Assembly (NCBI GenBank): GCA_044353855.1
Contig: JBILBF010000001.1
Location: forward strand, 744,001 to 808,000
DNA from: UKL13-3 sp044353855
Lineage (GTDB): Bacteria > Bacteroidota > Bacteroidia > UKL13-3
Direction: 5' to 3'
Length of the DNA: 64,000 bases
Below are positions 13,401-21,410 of this stretch, one piece after another (positions within the stretch are counted from its first letter, which is position 1; each line of letters begins with the position of its first letter). Below the pieces are notes generated by a model. That model saw nothing but the letters and a program-made list of their open reading frames with translations. It made no database searches and was not told the origin of the DNA. Position numbers and translations under genes: made by a program.

Positions 13401-16400
13401 TCGGTAACAGCTCCAGCGGGTAACCGGTTAATTCGCGTTCCATATTGTACACCAGTATACACTCAAGGTAAAATTGATGGTGATTTGATTTCGAATATTG
13501 TAATATCTGGAACTACTTTGTCAAATAATACAGGAACTGATGAGGTAAATCCATATTATACCTTATTTACTGGAGCACCAAACTTAACTGCTACCATGCT
13601 GCAAGGAGGTACATACAATGTAACAGTTTCCATAGGGAGATTTACTAATCAAGGTATAGCTGCATGGGTAGATTATAATGATGACGGTGTATTTGCACCT
13701 TCAGAGAAGATTGGAAATACGACAGTTGCAATTAATACTGCTTTTGGCTCAGCAACCTTTCCTATTACCTTAACTTGTGCATCGGTACCAGGGGTGGTTA
13801 GATTGCGTGTAAGAGGCGTATATGCAAATGCAGGTCCAACGATTGATCCATGTATTTCATATGGATATGGTGAAGTTGAAGACTACATTATTACGATAGC
13901 AAACAATCCAGTTGCATATGGTACGAGTAGAGCCATTCAAACTACAGGTATTGTTGCTCCTGGAACCAATAATGCCAGGGTATTGCGTGTGCCAGTTACT
14001 GCAACAGGTTGTGGTGTGAACTCTCTTTCGGAATTCCGCTTTAGCACAACAGGTACAACTGCAACGTCAGATGTTGTGATGGCTAAATTGTATGCAACGG
14101 GAAATTCTTCAATATTTAATACAAACAAATTGTTAGGAACCGTTTCGGCTCCAAGTGGTCAATTTATTTTTAACAGTTTCTTTGATACCCTATTGGTTAC
14201 TCTATCTGATACCAATAACTATTGGTTAACATATGATATCTCAGGTAGTGCTACTCAATTTAATTTTGTTGATGCAACCATTGATAGTCTTCAGTTTAAT
14301 GGAAACTATGCAACTCCTAGTAATAACGATCCATCGGGTAACCGTGAAATAGTTTCACCAATGACGTTTGTTAGTTCAACAACTTCTCAGCCAATACTTT
14401 CAAAAGTAGGTATGGGAGAAACCAACAATGTTATTGCTAGATATGAAGTTGTTACTTCTGTAACTGGAGCTCCAATTCAAGCTACATCATTTGATATAGC
14501 AACAACGGGAACTACTTCATTGGCTGATATTACCAACCTTAAAGTGTATTATACCGGAACAAGTAATGTGTTTACAACAACAACTCAGTTTGGAACTACA
14601 GTTGCTGTTCCAGCAGCTACTCAAACGGTAACAGGAGACCTAGGACTTTCAAATGGTACCAATTATTTCTGGGTAACATATGATATCTCTGGTTCTGCTA
14701 CACTTAATAATGTGTTAGATGCTGAAATTACTGGAGCTACCATTGATGGCGTAACTCAAACACCAACTGTTAGTGCTCCTGCAGGTACACGTCAAATTAG
14801 AAATGCATATTGTGCTTCAAATGCAACCATTCCAGCAACTTATGAGGATATTGGAAATGTAACGTTGGTAACTGCAGGTTCAACTGTGTTAAACAATGGT
14901 AATGCTTTGCCATCCCTAAGCAATCCTGCTGCAGTTAATGGATACACTAATTTTACTACCTTGCCTAAAGCTCAGTTAATGCGTAACCAATCAGTAGATT
15001 TAACTATTGCAATGATCAATTTTGATGCATTTACTTATAATGATATGGCTGCTATTTATATTGATTACAACCAAGATGGAGATTTCAATGATGCTACCGA
15101 AATGGTTTGGTTCTCAAATGTATTCCTGAATGCGAATACAGGTCCTTTCACAGGTATGTTTACAGTTCCTAACAGTGCATTATTGGGTGAAACCCGTATG
15201 CGTGTTGTATTATTTGGTGGATTTACAACTATACCTCTTATTCAAGCAAATGCTTGCGGCACCTATAACTATGGTGAAACCGAAGATTATACAGTTGAAA
15301 TCAATAATCTTCCTGCACCTACTTCGTATACTTGGAATCAAACAGGATCTGCTAATTTTAATACAGCAGCTAATTGGACGCCATCAAGAACAATAAAACT
15401 TGGAAACGATGTATTGGTTGTTAACGGTGGAGGCAATATAACAATGACGGGAGTAACTGAACAATCGGTTAAATCTTTGTTTGTTGCCAATAACACAACA
15501 GTATCTTTGGTAGGTTCAACTAACTTAACCATTACCGATACGTTTGGTTTAGATGCAGGTTGTATATTAAACGCAGGTAACCAAACGATAACAGTAGGTT
15601 CGGATTCTGCAGTGATAGGTATGATAGTTGGAACAGGTAAAATGTCTGGAACATTAAAACGTTGGACAAATGGAACAACACCTTCTTATGATTTCCCTTT
15701 ATTGGTTAACAATAATAATAGAGGAATAAATATTACCTATACAATACCACCAACAACAGCAGGTACAATCTCTGTTAACTATGCAACAGGAGCTCCTGGA
15801 GCAGGTGGATTGCCTACATCTGATGTAAGTTTAGGACTAACATTGGCAACAATTGCTGATGCTGGTATCTGGAATTTAACGAACAATGATGGATTAGTAG
15901 ATGGAACATTTGATGCCATCGTTACTGCCGATTCGATTGCAGGTGTAAATGTTGTGAATCAAACAGCACTTGTATACAGAGCAAATTCATTTGGATCTTG
16001 GCTTGCAAACGGAACGGCAATTACAACCACAGGAACACCTGCCGCTCTGGTATTAAATAGAGCAGGGTTAACTTCTTATGGACAATATGGAATAGCAGGA
16101 ACATCTGCCAATCCATTACCTGTAACCTTAACATCGTTTACGGTGTTGGCAAAAGCGAAAGATGCTAACTTAACTTGGTCAACAGCAACTGAAATTAACA
16201 ACAAAGGATTCGATGTAGAGCGTTCGGTTGATGGTAAATCATTTGTGAAAGTGGCTTTTGTAAAAGGTGCAGTAAATAGCAACGTAAAAATGAACTATGC
16301 TTTAACAGATGCCAAAGCATTTGTAGTAGCCAATAGCAACATCCTTTACTACCGCTTAAAACAAGTTGATTTGAATGGTACGGTAACGTATTCACAGGTT

Positions 16401-16682
16401 GTAAAAGTGAGTATTAATGCTGAAAATGTAAATACCGTATTGGCTTATCCAAATCCATTTACAACAGATTACAGCGTATCGTTTACAACTGCTAAAGCAG
16501 GTGTAGCCAATATAGTAATGGTGGATATGCAAGGTCGTAAAGTACTAAGCTTTACAACTGATATTGTTACAGGAAACAATATGATACCAGTAAACACTGT
16601 AGCAACACTAGAAGCAGGCGTTTACTTTGTAAGTGTAGCTGTTAATGGTGAAACACAAGTAATCAAATTGGTGAAGAACTAA
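7443..16682 (+). CDS. Giant T9SS-secreted multidomain surface protein with GEVED domains
   Basis: This 3,079-residue protein starts with a signal peptide (hydrophobic residues 19-33, likely cleavage after AVA at 35-37). Next come a beta-helix block (about 60-750), an Ig-like module (about 770-915), and modules carrying a (F/Y)W(L/V)(T/A/V)YD(I/V) signature, which I believe correspond to the BNR-associated N-terminal family. These alternate with four GEVED-type domains ending in GEVEEY, GETEDY, GEVEDY and GETEDY. Each GEVED domain carries a DWNNDGDF- or DYNQDGDF-like Asp-rich loop that may bind calcium. A last module near 2625-2750 (NWTPSRTIKLGNDV) precedes a T9SS type A sorting domain. Known: GEVED domains occur in secreted Bacteroidota proteins. 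Inference: a surface adhesin or matrix protein; the ligand cannot be read from the sequence. Confidence 0.85.
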   Translation: MKLNNYFKNLIGSPSWVRNLLLVVALTMSAMLNSAVAQRISTSGGTYTIDNTGTNTGTNFTSFTDAITDLNFGGTYSGNVVINVTAGQSFTENAPVITATGNNTASITFIKSGVGSNPLITSIGTTSFNGDAAIVINGGDYFTFNGIDVTAADSSLEFGYLVRKASFNNAAQFNTITNCTVLMSRFKNYSYAVLQSSDSIISSTVTAFSAANNPIAQVNNNNTYTNITVGNAYNAIWLKGLSTTYRDSNNICNFNNIGRTGFSNDIGALSGTIACYGVYATNQFMYQGNNNILKNIISTGTIYPIYTLGSVNVQHNNNQLTAMNININTFYYIYGIYLSSVTNGTVLNNSFYDINANGTAFNYFYNVYTTITTNVQVSNNSSTNISGIYVYWGYYMATATNCRMSTNTISNISTQGTPTSGLFYMSGGTTDTIDNNTANNLTLGGTLIGIQGATATSFRIYNNTVQNIVAGNSGGGGVTGITCSTPNNANIFNNTIRNVKSVWGGSACLGMNYTAITGTCNIYNNLVSDFGQPDNAITGTGSVTGTVLNNATTGTVNINFYNNVINGLTKKYTGAANATRYLLGLSITSTTGSSTCNYYIIHNSVSVDGKFSLTGSSTVVSTAATSSSTSPIMTFRNNIFADFTGTQTGVAKHFLFYTGGSGIIGRTGSTSNYNDWYLANSTNGFFGFSGVDKANLAAWVATTGLTSYEANSVTGNPSFNSSTNSRLLFGSPALNTGLFISGFTNDILGVTRSLSTPSMGAYEVALDETKPTITYTPAVSVYSTANYTLTNFATIDDGGLGLIPTGAGVAPRLYYKTSTTANAFVGNTSTDNGWKYVEPTNGTSPFSFTIDYSLLLGGVANVADTIQYFVVATDTAAIANITSNPATGFVGTGVGAITTAPTTPNSYIIYGVPAAYTSATVLQDKIAKVGQGTTNNQIIRVKVTTALTGSPAYVSQLDFSTLGGGNDSANIASASVYYTGSSSTFSTATVFGTTVFSPVATGPIGAFSVTGNALCPNGDNYFWLVYNMRSTAVINDSVDAELASVTYFGAANVYSGGATAGARTIRAEYCASTATSDNDEEIWNVTFGSLNNSSTCDSLAPGLGSVKKRYANYTTLSPTNILRGSSIPFSITGASCGASYNSRMGLYIDWNNDGDFADVNELAYSSVAANSVITGFAFTGNVTVPCDASLGETRMRVTYIEAATLPVNGCGNIPYGEVEEYTLNIQVNPVAYVSSSAIQNTNIVSPNTLNAQMLRIPVKASGCGVGFLNEMYFNTGSSTNAATDIVAAKLYVTGNTNTFNTSRLLGTVASPVGAFSFTGLTDTLLLATSDTNNYWLAYDIASGATLSNVIDATIDSIGAIGVYGIPTNNNPSGSRLIQAPMTYTSSTTTQTNVSSIERGSANNRIVGLEIVTSLTGSPIDLTSLEVSTNGTDSLLDITNIKVWYTGTSNTFATTQQFGSTVTAPSATNTITGTLPLANGTNYVWVTYDINNGAAILHNIDAEISSAIIGGVMQTPIVTAPTGNRKVRIPYCASNATIPASYEDIGNVTLVTNATTVLNNGVGLPILSNSTAVNGYTNFTQTVAPAAILVNQAVTASIGMIVNGAFTYNNQAAIYIDYNQDGDFLDAGEMVWNSTTSILATAGPFVATFTPPCTATLGETRMRVALWGGFATIPLTQANSCGTYTYGETEDYLVTIGANPVVNKTSNAIQNTAILAPNTLNAQMLRIPVRAGGCGVGVISEMYFNTAGSTNALTDIVSAKLYSTGNSSTFNTSKQVGLTVSSPNGAFSFTGLTDTLLTATNDTNNYWLAYDVNPSAGINNVLDARIDSMQSIGVYIIPTNNDPAGNRSIVAPMTYISSTTTQLTSSKVAKGEANNNIIGLQIVTSAIGSAIDITSLDINTTGTDSLPDITNLKVWFTGNSNVFDTTTQFGSTIAVPAATNTVTGLLSLTNNTNYFWVTYDIIAGAASGHAVDAEITSATIATVAQVPSVTAPAGNRLIRVPYCTPVYTQGKIDGDLISNIVISGTTLSNNTGTDEVNPYYTLFTGAPNLTATMLQGGTYNVTVSIGRFTNQGIAAWVDYNDDGVFAPSEKIGNTTVAINTAFGSATFPITLTCASVPGVVRLRVRGVYANAGPTIDPCISYGYGEVEDYIITIANNPVAYGTSRAIQTTGIVAPGTNNARVLRVPVTATGCGVNSLSEFRFSTTGTTATSDVVMAKLYATGNSSIFNTNKLLGTVSAPSGQFIFNSFFDTLLVTLSDTNNYWLTYDISGSATQFNFVDATIDSLQFNGNYATPSNNDPSGNREIVSPMTFVSSTTSQPILSKVGMGETNNVIARYEVVTSVTGAPIQATSFDIATTGTTSLADITNLKVYYTGTSNVFTTTTQFGTTVAVPAATQTVTGDLGLSNGTNYFWVTYDISGSATLNNVLDAEITGATIDGVTQTPTVSAPAGTRQIRNAYCASNATIPATYEDIGNVTLVTAGSTVLNNGNALPSLSNPAAVNGYTNFTTLPKAQLMRNQSVDLTIAMINFDAFTYNDMAAIYIDYNQDGDFNDATEMVWFSNVFLNANTGPFTGMFTVPNSALLGETRMRVVLFGGFTTIPLIQANACGTYNYGETEDYTVEINNLPAPTSYTWNQTGSANFNTAANWTPSRTIKLGNDVLVVNGGGNITMTGVTEQSVKSLFVANNTTVSLVGSTNLTITDTFGLDAGCILNAGNQTITVGSDSAVIGMIVGTGKMSGTLKRWTNGTTPSYDFPLLVNNNNRGINITYTIPPTTAGTISVNYATGAPGAGGLPTSDVSLGLTLATIADAGIWNLTNNDGLVDGTFDAIVTADSIAGVNVVNQTALVYRANSFGSWLANGTAITTTGTPAALVLNRAGLTSYGQYGIAGTSANPLPVTLTSFTVLAKAKDANLTWSTATEINNKGFDVERSVDGKSFVKVAFVKGAVNSNVKMNYALTDAKAFVVANSNILYYRLKQVDLNGTVTYSQVVKVSINAENVNTVLAYPNPFTTDYSVSFTTAKAGVANIVMVDMQGRKVLSFTTDIVTGNNMIPVNTVATLEAGVYFVSVAVNGETQVIKLVKN
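11100..15300 (+). repeat. Three ~1.4-kb coding repeats (module pair + GEVED)
   Basis: Inside the second giant gene, the sequence from just after the first GEVED domain to the end of the fourth repeats three times with a period of about 1.37-1.41 kb. Each period encodes two (F/Y)W..YD modules and one GEVED domain; the modules open with motifs such as NPVAY and PMTYxSSTT. The copies are diverged at DNA level but clear in protein, so the duplication is old and kept under selection. Confidence 0.75.
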
Positions 16683-16692
16683 GGTTCCACAA
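16108..16692 (+). repeat. Long direct repeat, copy 2 (3' end of second giant gene)
   Basis: This is the partner of the repeat at 6629-7213, in the same orientation and with no indels. Beyond the repeat the two downstream regions diverge, although each carries a different hairpin terminator based on a GAGCCG...CGGCT stem. Confidence 0.85.
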
Positions 16693-16714
16693 CTTTTAAT
16701 AAGGTTATGTAAAG

Positions 16715-16748
16715 AGCCGTTCCGCAGCAATGTGGAACGGCTTTTTTT
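16715..16748 (+). terminator. Rho-independent terminator after the second giant gene
   Basis: A 12-base stem (AGCCGTTCCGCA pairing with TGTGGAACGGCT, one G-T pair) with a GCAA loop is followed by a T run. It begins about 33 bases after the stop codon of the giant gene. Confidence 0.85.
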
Positions 16749-16820
16749 ATTACAATTTATGATTAGGCTATCTACAGAAGATTTGAAAGATGGATGTAAT
16801 ATGTATATATTAGATTGAAT

Positions 16821-17639
16821 TATGAAAACGGAATACAAACAAAATGGATAAAATACAGAACAACATATATAGCCAACGGTTTAAACCGTTGGCTATGAAA
16901 ACGGAACATAAATCAAATGGATAAAATACAGAACAACATATATAGCCAACGGTTTAAACCGTGGGCTATGAAAACGGAATACGAACAAAATGGATAAAAT
17001 ATGGAACAACATATATAGCCAACGGTTTAAACCGTTGGCTATGAAAACGGAACATAAATTAAATAGATAAATATGGAACAACATTTATAGCCCAAGGTAT
17101 AAACCGTGGGCTATGAAAACGGAATACGAACAAAATGGATAAAATACAGAACAACATTTATAGCCAACGGTTTAAACCGTGGGCTATGAAAACGGAATAC
17201 GAACAAAATGGATAAAATATGGAACAACATATATAGCCAACGGTTTAAACCGTTGGCTATGAAAACGGAACATAAATTAAATAGATAAATATGGAACAAC
17301 ATTTATAGCCCAAGGTATAAACCGTGGGCTATGAAAACGGAATACGAACAAAATGGATAAAATACAGAACAACATTTACAGCCCAAGGTATAAACCGTGG
17401 GCTGTGAAAACGGAACATAAATCAAATGGATAAAATACAGAACAACATTTACAGCCCAAGGTTAAAACCGTGGGCTGTGAAAACGGAATACGAACAAAAT
17501 GGATAAAATACAGAACAACATTTACAGCCCAAGGTTAAAACCGTGGGCTGTGAAAACGGAATACGAACAAAATGGATAAAATACAGAACAACATTTACAG
17601 CCCAAGGTTAAAACCGTGGGCTGTGAAAACGGAATATGA
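16821..17639. repeat. Array of 11 REP-like palindromic units, ~73 bp period
   Basis: Eleven 24-base palindromes start at 16871, 16944, 17017, 17089, 17162, 17235, 17307, 17380, 17453, 17526 and 17599 (spacing 72-73). The purest form is AGCCAACGG/TTTAAACCGTTGGCT, perfect in units 1, 3 and 6; other units carry one mismatch. Links of 48-49 bases are also conserved (TGAAAACGGAA...ATGGATAAAAT...GAACAACAT). An incomplete link precedes unit 1 and a degenerate one follows unit 11. Units 2-4 are repeated almost exactly as units 5-7. The array ends 40 bases before a REP-associated transposase gene. Known: such transposases process REP palindromes in other bacteria. Inference: this is the transposase's substrate, amplified in tandem. 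Confidence 0.9.
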
Positions 17640-17679
17640 ACTAAAACCGTTAAAACGATTTATATAAAACAATAATATT

Positions 17680-18117
17680 ATGTCGCATTCATTTAATAAA
17701 ATATGGATTCATGCCATTTGGGCAACTAAAAAAAGAGCGCCTATTATTCATAGTAAGGTTGAACACAAAATATATTCATTCATTTCAGATCAATTGAGGG
17801 ATCAAGGCTGTCCAGTAAGAATTATAAATGGCATGCCCGACCATATACATTGCTTGTTTTTATTAAGCCCGCAAAAATCAATAGCAGATGTAATCAAACA
17901 AATAAAAGGCAGTAGTTCTCACTTTATTAATCAAAATAATCTGATTGCTGATAAATTTTCCTGGCAAACAGGATATGCTGCATATTCAGTTTCTGAATCC
18001 GTTGTTGACAAGGTGTTTAAATATATTCAAAACCAAAAGCAACATCACACCAAGACATCATTTCAACTGGAATATGAAGAATTTACAAAATTATTCGGAC
18101 TCAGTAATGAATCATAA
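17680..18117 (+). CDS. REP-associated tyrosine transposase (IS200-like, Y1 family)
   Basis: This 145-residue protein is a complete single-domain HUH transposase. Seen: the metal-binding HIH motif at 55-57 within MPDHIHCLF, the family signature FSWQTGYAAYSVS at 94-106, and the probable nucleophile Tyr115 in KYIQNQKQHH. The length is normal for the family. Known: these enzymes nick and join single-stranded DNA at palindromic ends; stand-alone chromosomal members (RAYTs) are linked to REP sequences rather than to classical insertion sequences. The 11-unit palindrome array immediately upstream fits that role. I see no second array downstream and no accessory gene. Confidence 0.9.
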   Translation: MSHSFNKIWIHAIWATKKRAPIIHSKVEHKIYSFISDQLRDQGCPVRIINGMPDHIHCLFLLSPQKSIADVIKQIKGSSSHFINQNNLIADKFSWQTGYAAYSVSESVVDKVFKYIQNQKQHHTKTSFQLEYEEFTKLFGLSNES

Positions 18118-18342
18118 ATCAGTATACTAATTAAATGAATTGGTTTACAAACTTCGCTGCTTAAAAGAAGAAGAATTAAAATAGTAGGGGGCAATTAAAA
18201 ATAGTAAATATTGTGCTATAAAATTATTTGAAAGTAGTCCAAATAGTTATTGGTTTAAAATGAAGGTAATAGATGTTAAATTTTACTAATACCGATTAGT
18301 TTAGTTGTCAGAATTATTTAATGAATAATTAGCGTTAAGCAA

Positions 18343-18383
18343 AAAAAATCCCTGTTCTGCAACACAGCAGAACAGGGATTTAA
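18343..18383 (-). terminator. Terminator of the dcw cluster
   Basis: A perfect 15-base stem (AAATCCCTGTTCTGC and its complement) with a 6-base loop has a T run on the minus-strand side, 17 bases beyond the ftsZ stop. The 225 bases between the transposase stop and this hairpin contain no gene or repeat that I can support. Confidence 0.85.
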
Positions 18384-18399
18384 AATGAAAAAGTTTTCC

Positions 18400-20040
18400 T
18401 TAATCTACATTGTCATGCAAAAAAGAATTGTTGGTGCGTATGCCCGTTTTATTCGTTCCATCTTCAAATAAAGTTAAGCGAGATAGTTGGCTTTCGGATG
18501 AATGCGGAACCTCATTTAGTTTTTTGTTTCTACGTTTGTAGGCAGGTTCTTTTTCCAAATCACGAATGCCTCCAGGTGAGTTTATGGTTACATTTAAGTT
18601 TTTTAATTCCTTAATACGTTGAATATGTTGTTCAATGCGTAGTTCTTGTTCTTCGTTGCTTATGGCCACAACATCTTCCTCTTCAACATCCATATTCAAG
18701 TCAAATTTTATTTCATCATTTATTGACGCGTTTTCAGCAGGTTCTGACGTAATAACATCTTGTACCCGCATTTTTATTTCTTCCTCTTCGCTTTCAAATT
18801 CGATGTGTGTATCTAATGGAAATACCACTTCCTCTTCCATTTTTAACTCAAACCTAAGTTCCTCTATTTCTGCTTCTATAGGCACAACTGGCTCAATTGT
18901 TATCTCTTCAATAAGGTCAATTACCTTTTCAACGATTGCTTGCGTTTCTGCTGGAGTTTCTTCTTTTATAGAATCTAATAAATGTGAAATAACCATTTCG
19001 GGTTTTTTAGGAGATTCGTATAAAACATGTTTGTTTTGGGGTTCTAGGTTGGTTTGAACAATAATGTTTTCACGAGTTTCAAATCCAGTAGCAATTAGAG
19101 TAACCGCAATTTTATCGCCTAAGGTTTCATCAAAAGAAGTACCAAAAATAATATCAGCTGATAATCCCGCCTCATTTTGAACGTAATTTGTTATTAAATC
19201 TATTTCATCCATCAATACTTCTTCCGTACCAGATGAAATATTGAGTAAAATATTTTTAGCGCCTAATATTTGATTATCATTTAACAAAGGAGAAGCCAAC
19301 GCTCCTTTTACAGCATCTATTGCTCTTGTTTCTCCCTCGGCAACGGCACTACCCATTAAAGCAACTCCACTGTTGCGCATCACTGTTTTTACATCTTCAA
19401 AATCTACATTAATATAACCAGTGCTTGTAATAAGTTCGGCAATACCTTTTGCTGCGGTGGTTAAAATATCATTAGCATGGCTAAACGCTTGGCGCAAGGG
19501 TAAGTTGCCATACATATCTTTAATTTTATCATTGCTAATAATTAGCAAACAATCTACACTCTTTTTTAACTGTTCAATGCCTTCATCAGCATGTGTTCTA
19601 CGTTTTTTGCCTTCAAAATTAAAGGGTGTTGTAACAATACCAACAGTTAAAATATCTAATTCTTTTGCTGTTTTGGCAATAATAGGAGCAGCACCTGTAC
19701 CTGTTCCTCCACCCATTCCTGCTGTAATAAAAAGCATTTTGGTGTTTACACCCAATACTTCTATTACATCTTCTATGGCTTCCATAGCAGCTTTTTTGCC
19801 AACTTCAGGATTTGAACCAGCACCCAACCCAGCTGTTAACCCAGTTCCTAATTGAATTTTATTGGGAATTGTACTTGCCTCCAATACTTGTAAGTCGGTA
19901 TTGCAAATCACAAAGTCTACGCCCTTTATACCTTGAGCGTACATGTGATTAACTGCATTTCCACCTCCACCACCTACACCAAGAACTTTAATAATACTTG
20001 ATTTATCTTTAGGTAAGTCGAAATTTAATCTTGTTTCCAT
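18400..20040 (-). CDS. ftsZ: Cell division GTPase FtsZ
   Basis: FtsZ is the tubulin homologue that polymerises into the division ring on the inner face of the membrane. Seen: a glycine-rich N-terminal nucleotide loop (GVGGGGGNAV, 21-30), the tubulin signature GGGTGTG at about 110-116, and a T7-loop-like NVDFED. At 546 residues it is longer than the ~380 of E. coli because of an acidic linker (about residues 340-480). The tail ends HDNVD, the pattern of Bacteroidota FtsZ and unlike the proteobacterial tail. ATG start, 50 bases after ftsA. It is the last gene of the dcw cluster and is followed directly by a strong hairpin. Confidence 0.98.
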   Translation of the reverse strand: METRLNFDLPKDKSSIIKVLGVGGGGGNAVNHMYAQGIKGVDFVICNTDLQVLEASTIPNKIQLGTGLTAGLGAGSNPEVGKKAAMEAIEDVIEVLGVNTKMLFITAGMGGGTGTGAAPIIAKTAKELDILTVGIVTTPFNFEGKKRRTHADEGIEQLKKSVDCLLIISNDKIKDMYGNLPLRQAFSHANDILTTAAKGIAELITSTGYINVDFEDVKTVMRNSGVALMGSAVAEGETRAIDAVKGALASPLLNDNQILGAKNILLNISSGTEEVLMDEIDLITNYVQNEAGLSADIIFGTSFDETLGDKIAVTLIATGFETRENIIVQTNLEPQNKHVLYESPKKPEMVISHLLDSIKEETPAETQAIVEKVIDLIEEITIEPVVPIEAEIEELRFELKMEEEVVFPLDTHIEFESEEEEIKMRVQDVITSEPAENASINDEIKFDLNMDVEEEDVVAISNEEQELRIEQHIQRIKELKNLNVTINSPGGIRDLEKEPAYKRRNKKLNEVPHSSESQLSRLTLFEDGTNKTGIRTNNSFLHDNVD

Positions 20041-20090
20041 AGTTCAGTTGTTTAAAATTGATGATTGTTCAACAGCAATAATTGGACTCG

Positions 20091-21398
20091 TTATTTTGTA
20101 TAATCTTCCATATCATTATCATTCAACCAATCTTTCCCTTTTTGAAGCCACTTCGATAAAAAGCCATTTTGTTTGGTATCTGTTGTGATTGTTTCTTCTT
20201 CTGTTTGGGTTGTTTCAACACTATCGTCATCATTGTTCAGTCCTTTAAGCACCAAACCTACACCAGTAGCATACATAGGACTTTTAATTTCTTCAACAAT
20301 GGTTTTAGAAATATGCTCATTGGGGTAGCCAATACGGGTATCGATGCCGGTAACAAATTCAACCAATTTATCCAAATGTTTTAGCTGTGATCCACCACCT
20401 GTAATCACGATACCCGCATTCAGTTTGCGCTCCAATCCCGAACTTTTTATTTCGTATAATACCGATTCAAAAATTTCTTCAACTCTTGCTTGAATAACCA
20501 TGGCTAAGTTTTTAATCGAAACTTCTTTTGGTGAGCGGCCATGAAATCCTGGAATGCATACAATTTCATTTTCTTTGTTTTCATCTGCCAATGCCGAACC
20601 AAATTTGAGTTTTAACAATTCAGCTTGGTTGCGTAATACTTGACATCCATCTACTATATCATCGGTAATGATATTACCGCCAAAAGGAATTACAGCTGTA
20701 TGGCGTATCATTCCTTTTTTAAATATGGCAACATCTGTTGTGCCTCCACCAATATCTACTAAGCATACACCTGCTTCCATCTCTTCAACTGTTAATACTG
20801 ATTCTGAAGAAGAAAGGGGTTCTAATATTAAATCAGCTACTTCAAGTCCTGCACGGTTTACACTTTTGTATATATTTTTAATGGCATCAATATGACCCGT
20901 TATGATATGAAAATTACAAGCAAGTCTTACACCAGCAATTCCAATTGGATCGGTTACATCCGAAAAATCATCAACTGAATATTCTTGAGGAATAACATGA
21001 ATAATTTTATCGCCTGGAGGTAAAGCAAGGTTATGGGTATCGGCTAACAATCGTGCAACATCTTCTTTAGTTACTTCATCATCATTTTGAATACGGCTAA
21101 TTGAATTTCGATGTTGTAGGCTTTTAATATGTTGCCCAGCAATTCCAACATGTACCGAATTGATATCGATACGTATTTTTCCATTGGCCATACTTTGTTT
21201 AGCTTTTTCAATTGCTTCACGTATGGATTTAACTGTTTTATCGATATTGCGAACTTCACCTCTGATCACACCTAATGAATCGGCTTTCCCCATACCTAAA
21301 ATTTCCACCTTGCCGTGTTCATTTTTAGCACCTACAATAGCACATACTTTGGTGGTTCCAATATCTAATCCTACTATAACTTTTTTGATATCACTCAT
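20091..21398 (-). CDS. ftsA: Cell division protein FtsA
   Basis: FtsA is the actin-like ATPase that tethers FtsZ to the membrane and recruits later division proteins. Seen: the phosphate-1 motif VGLDIGTTKVCAIVG near the N-terminus, the phosphate-2 motif LVDIGGGTTDVAIF, the adenosine motif IVITGGGSQL, and a C-terminal segment (FLSKWLQKGKDWLND) that can form the membrane-targeting amphipathic helix. 435 residues, ATG start, 12 bases after the ftsQ stop and 50 bases before ftsZ, as in most dcw clusters. Confidence 0.97.
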   Translation of the reverse strand: MSDIKKVIVGLDIGTTKVCAIVGAKNEHGKVEILGMGKADSLGVIRGEVRNIDKTVKSIREAIEKAKQSMANGKIRIDINSVHVGIAGQHIKSLQHRNSISRIQNDDEVTKEDVARLLADTHNLALPPGDKIIHVIPQEYSVDDFSDVTDPIGIAGVRLACNFHIITGHIDAIKNIYKSVNRAGLEVADLILEPLSSSESVLTVEEMEAGVCLVDIGGGTTDVAIFKKGMIRHTAVIPFGGNIITDDIVDGCQVLRNQAELLKLKFGSALADENKENEIVCIPGFHGRSPKEVSIKNLAMVIQARVEEIFESVLYEIKSSGLERKLNAGIVITGGGSQLKHLDKLVEFVTGIDTRIGYPNEHISKTIVEEIKSPMYATGVGLVLKGLNNDDDSVETTQTEEETITTDTKQNGFLSKWLQKGKDWLNDNDMEDYTK

Positions 21399-21410
21399 AT
21401 CAATTATTTT

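Noticed and set aside
16608..17302. Short minus-strand reading frames of 63-76 codons across the repeat array
   Set aside because: Two of them are nearly identical and 218 bases apart, which simply follows the array's higher-order repeat; their sequence has no domain, and the third overlaps the end of the giant gene.
16821..17639. CRISPR array
   Set aside because: The period is 72-73 bases and both the palindrome and the intervening sequence are conserved, so there are no unique spacers; no cas gene is nearby, and the neighbour is a REP-type transposase.
18635..19855. Plus-strand frames opposite ftsZ
   Set aside because: They lie wholly within ftsZ on the other strand and encode Ser-rich or hydrophobic strings without motifs.
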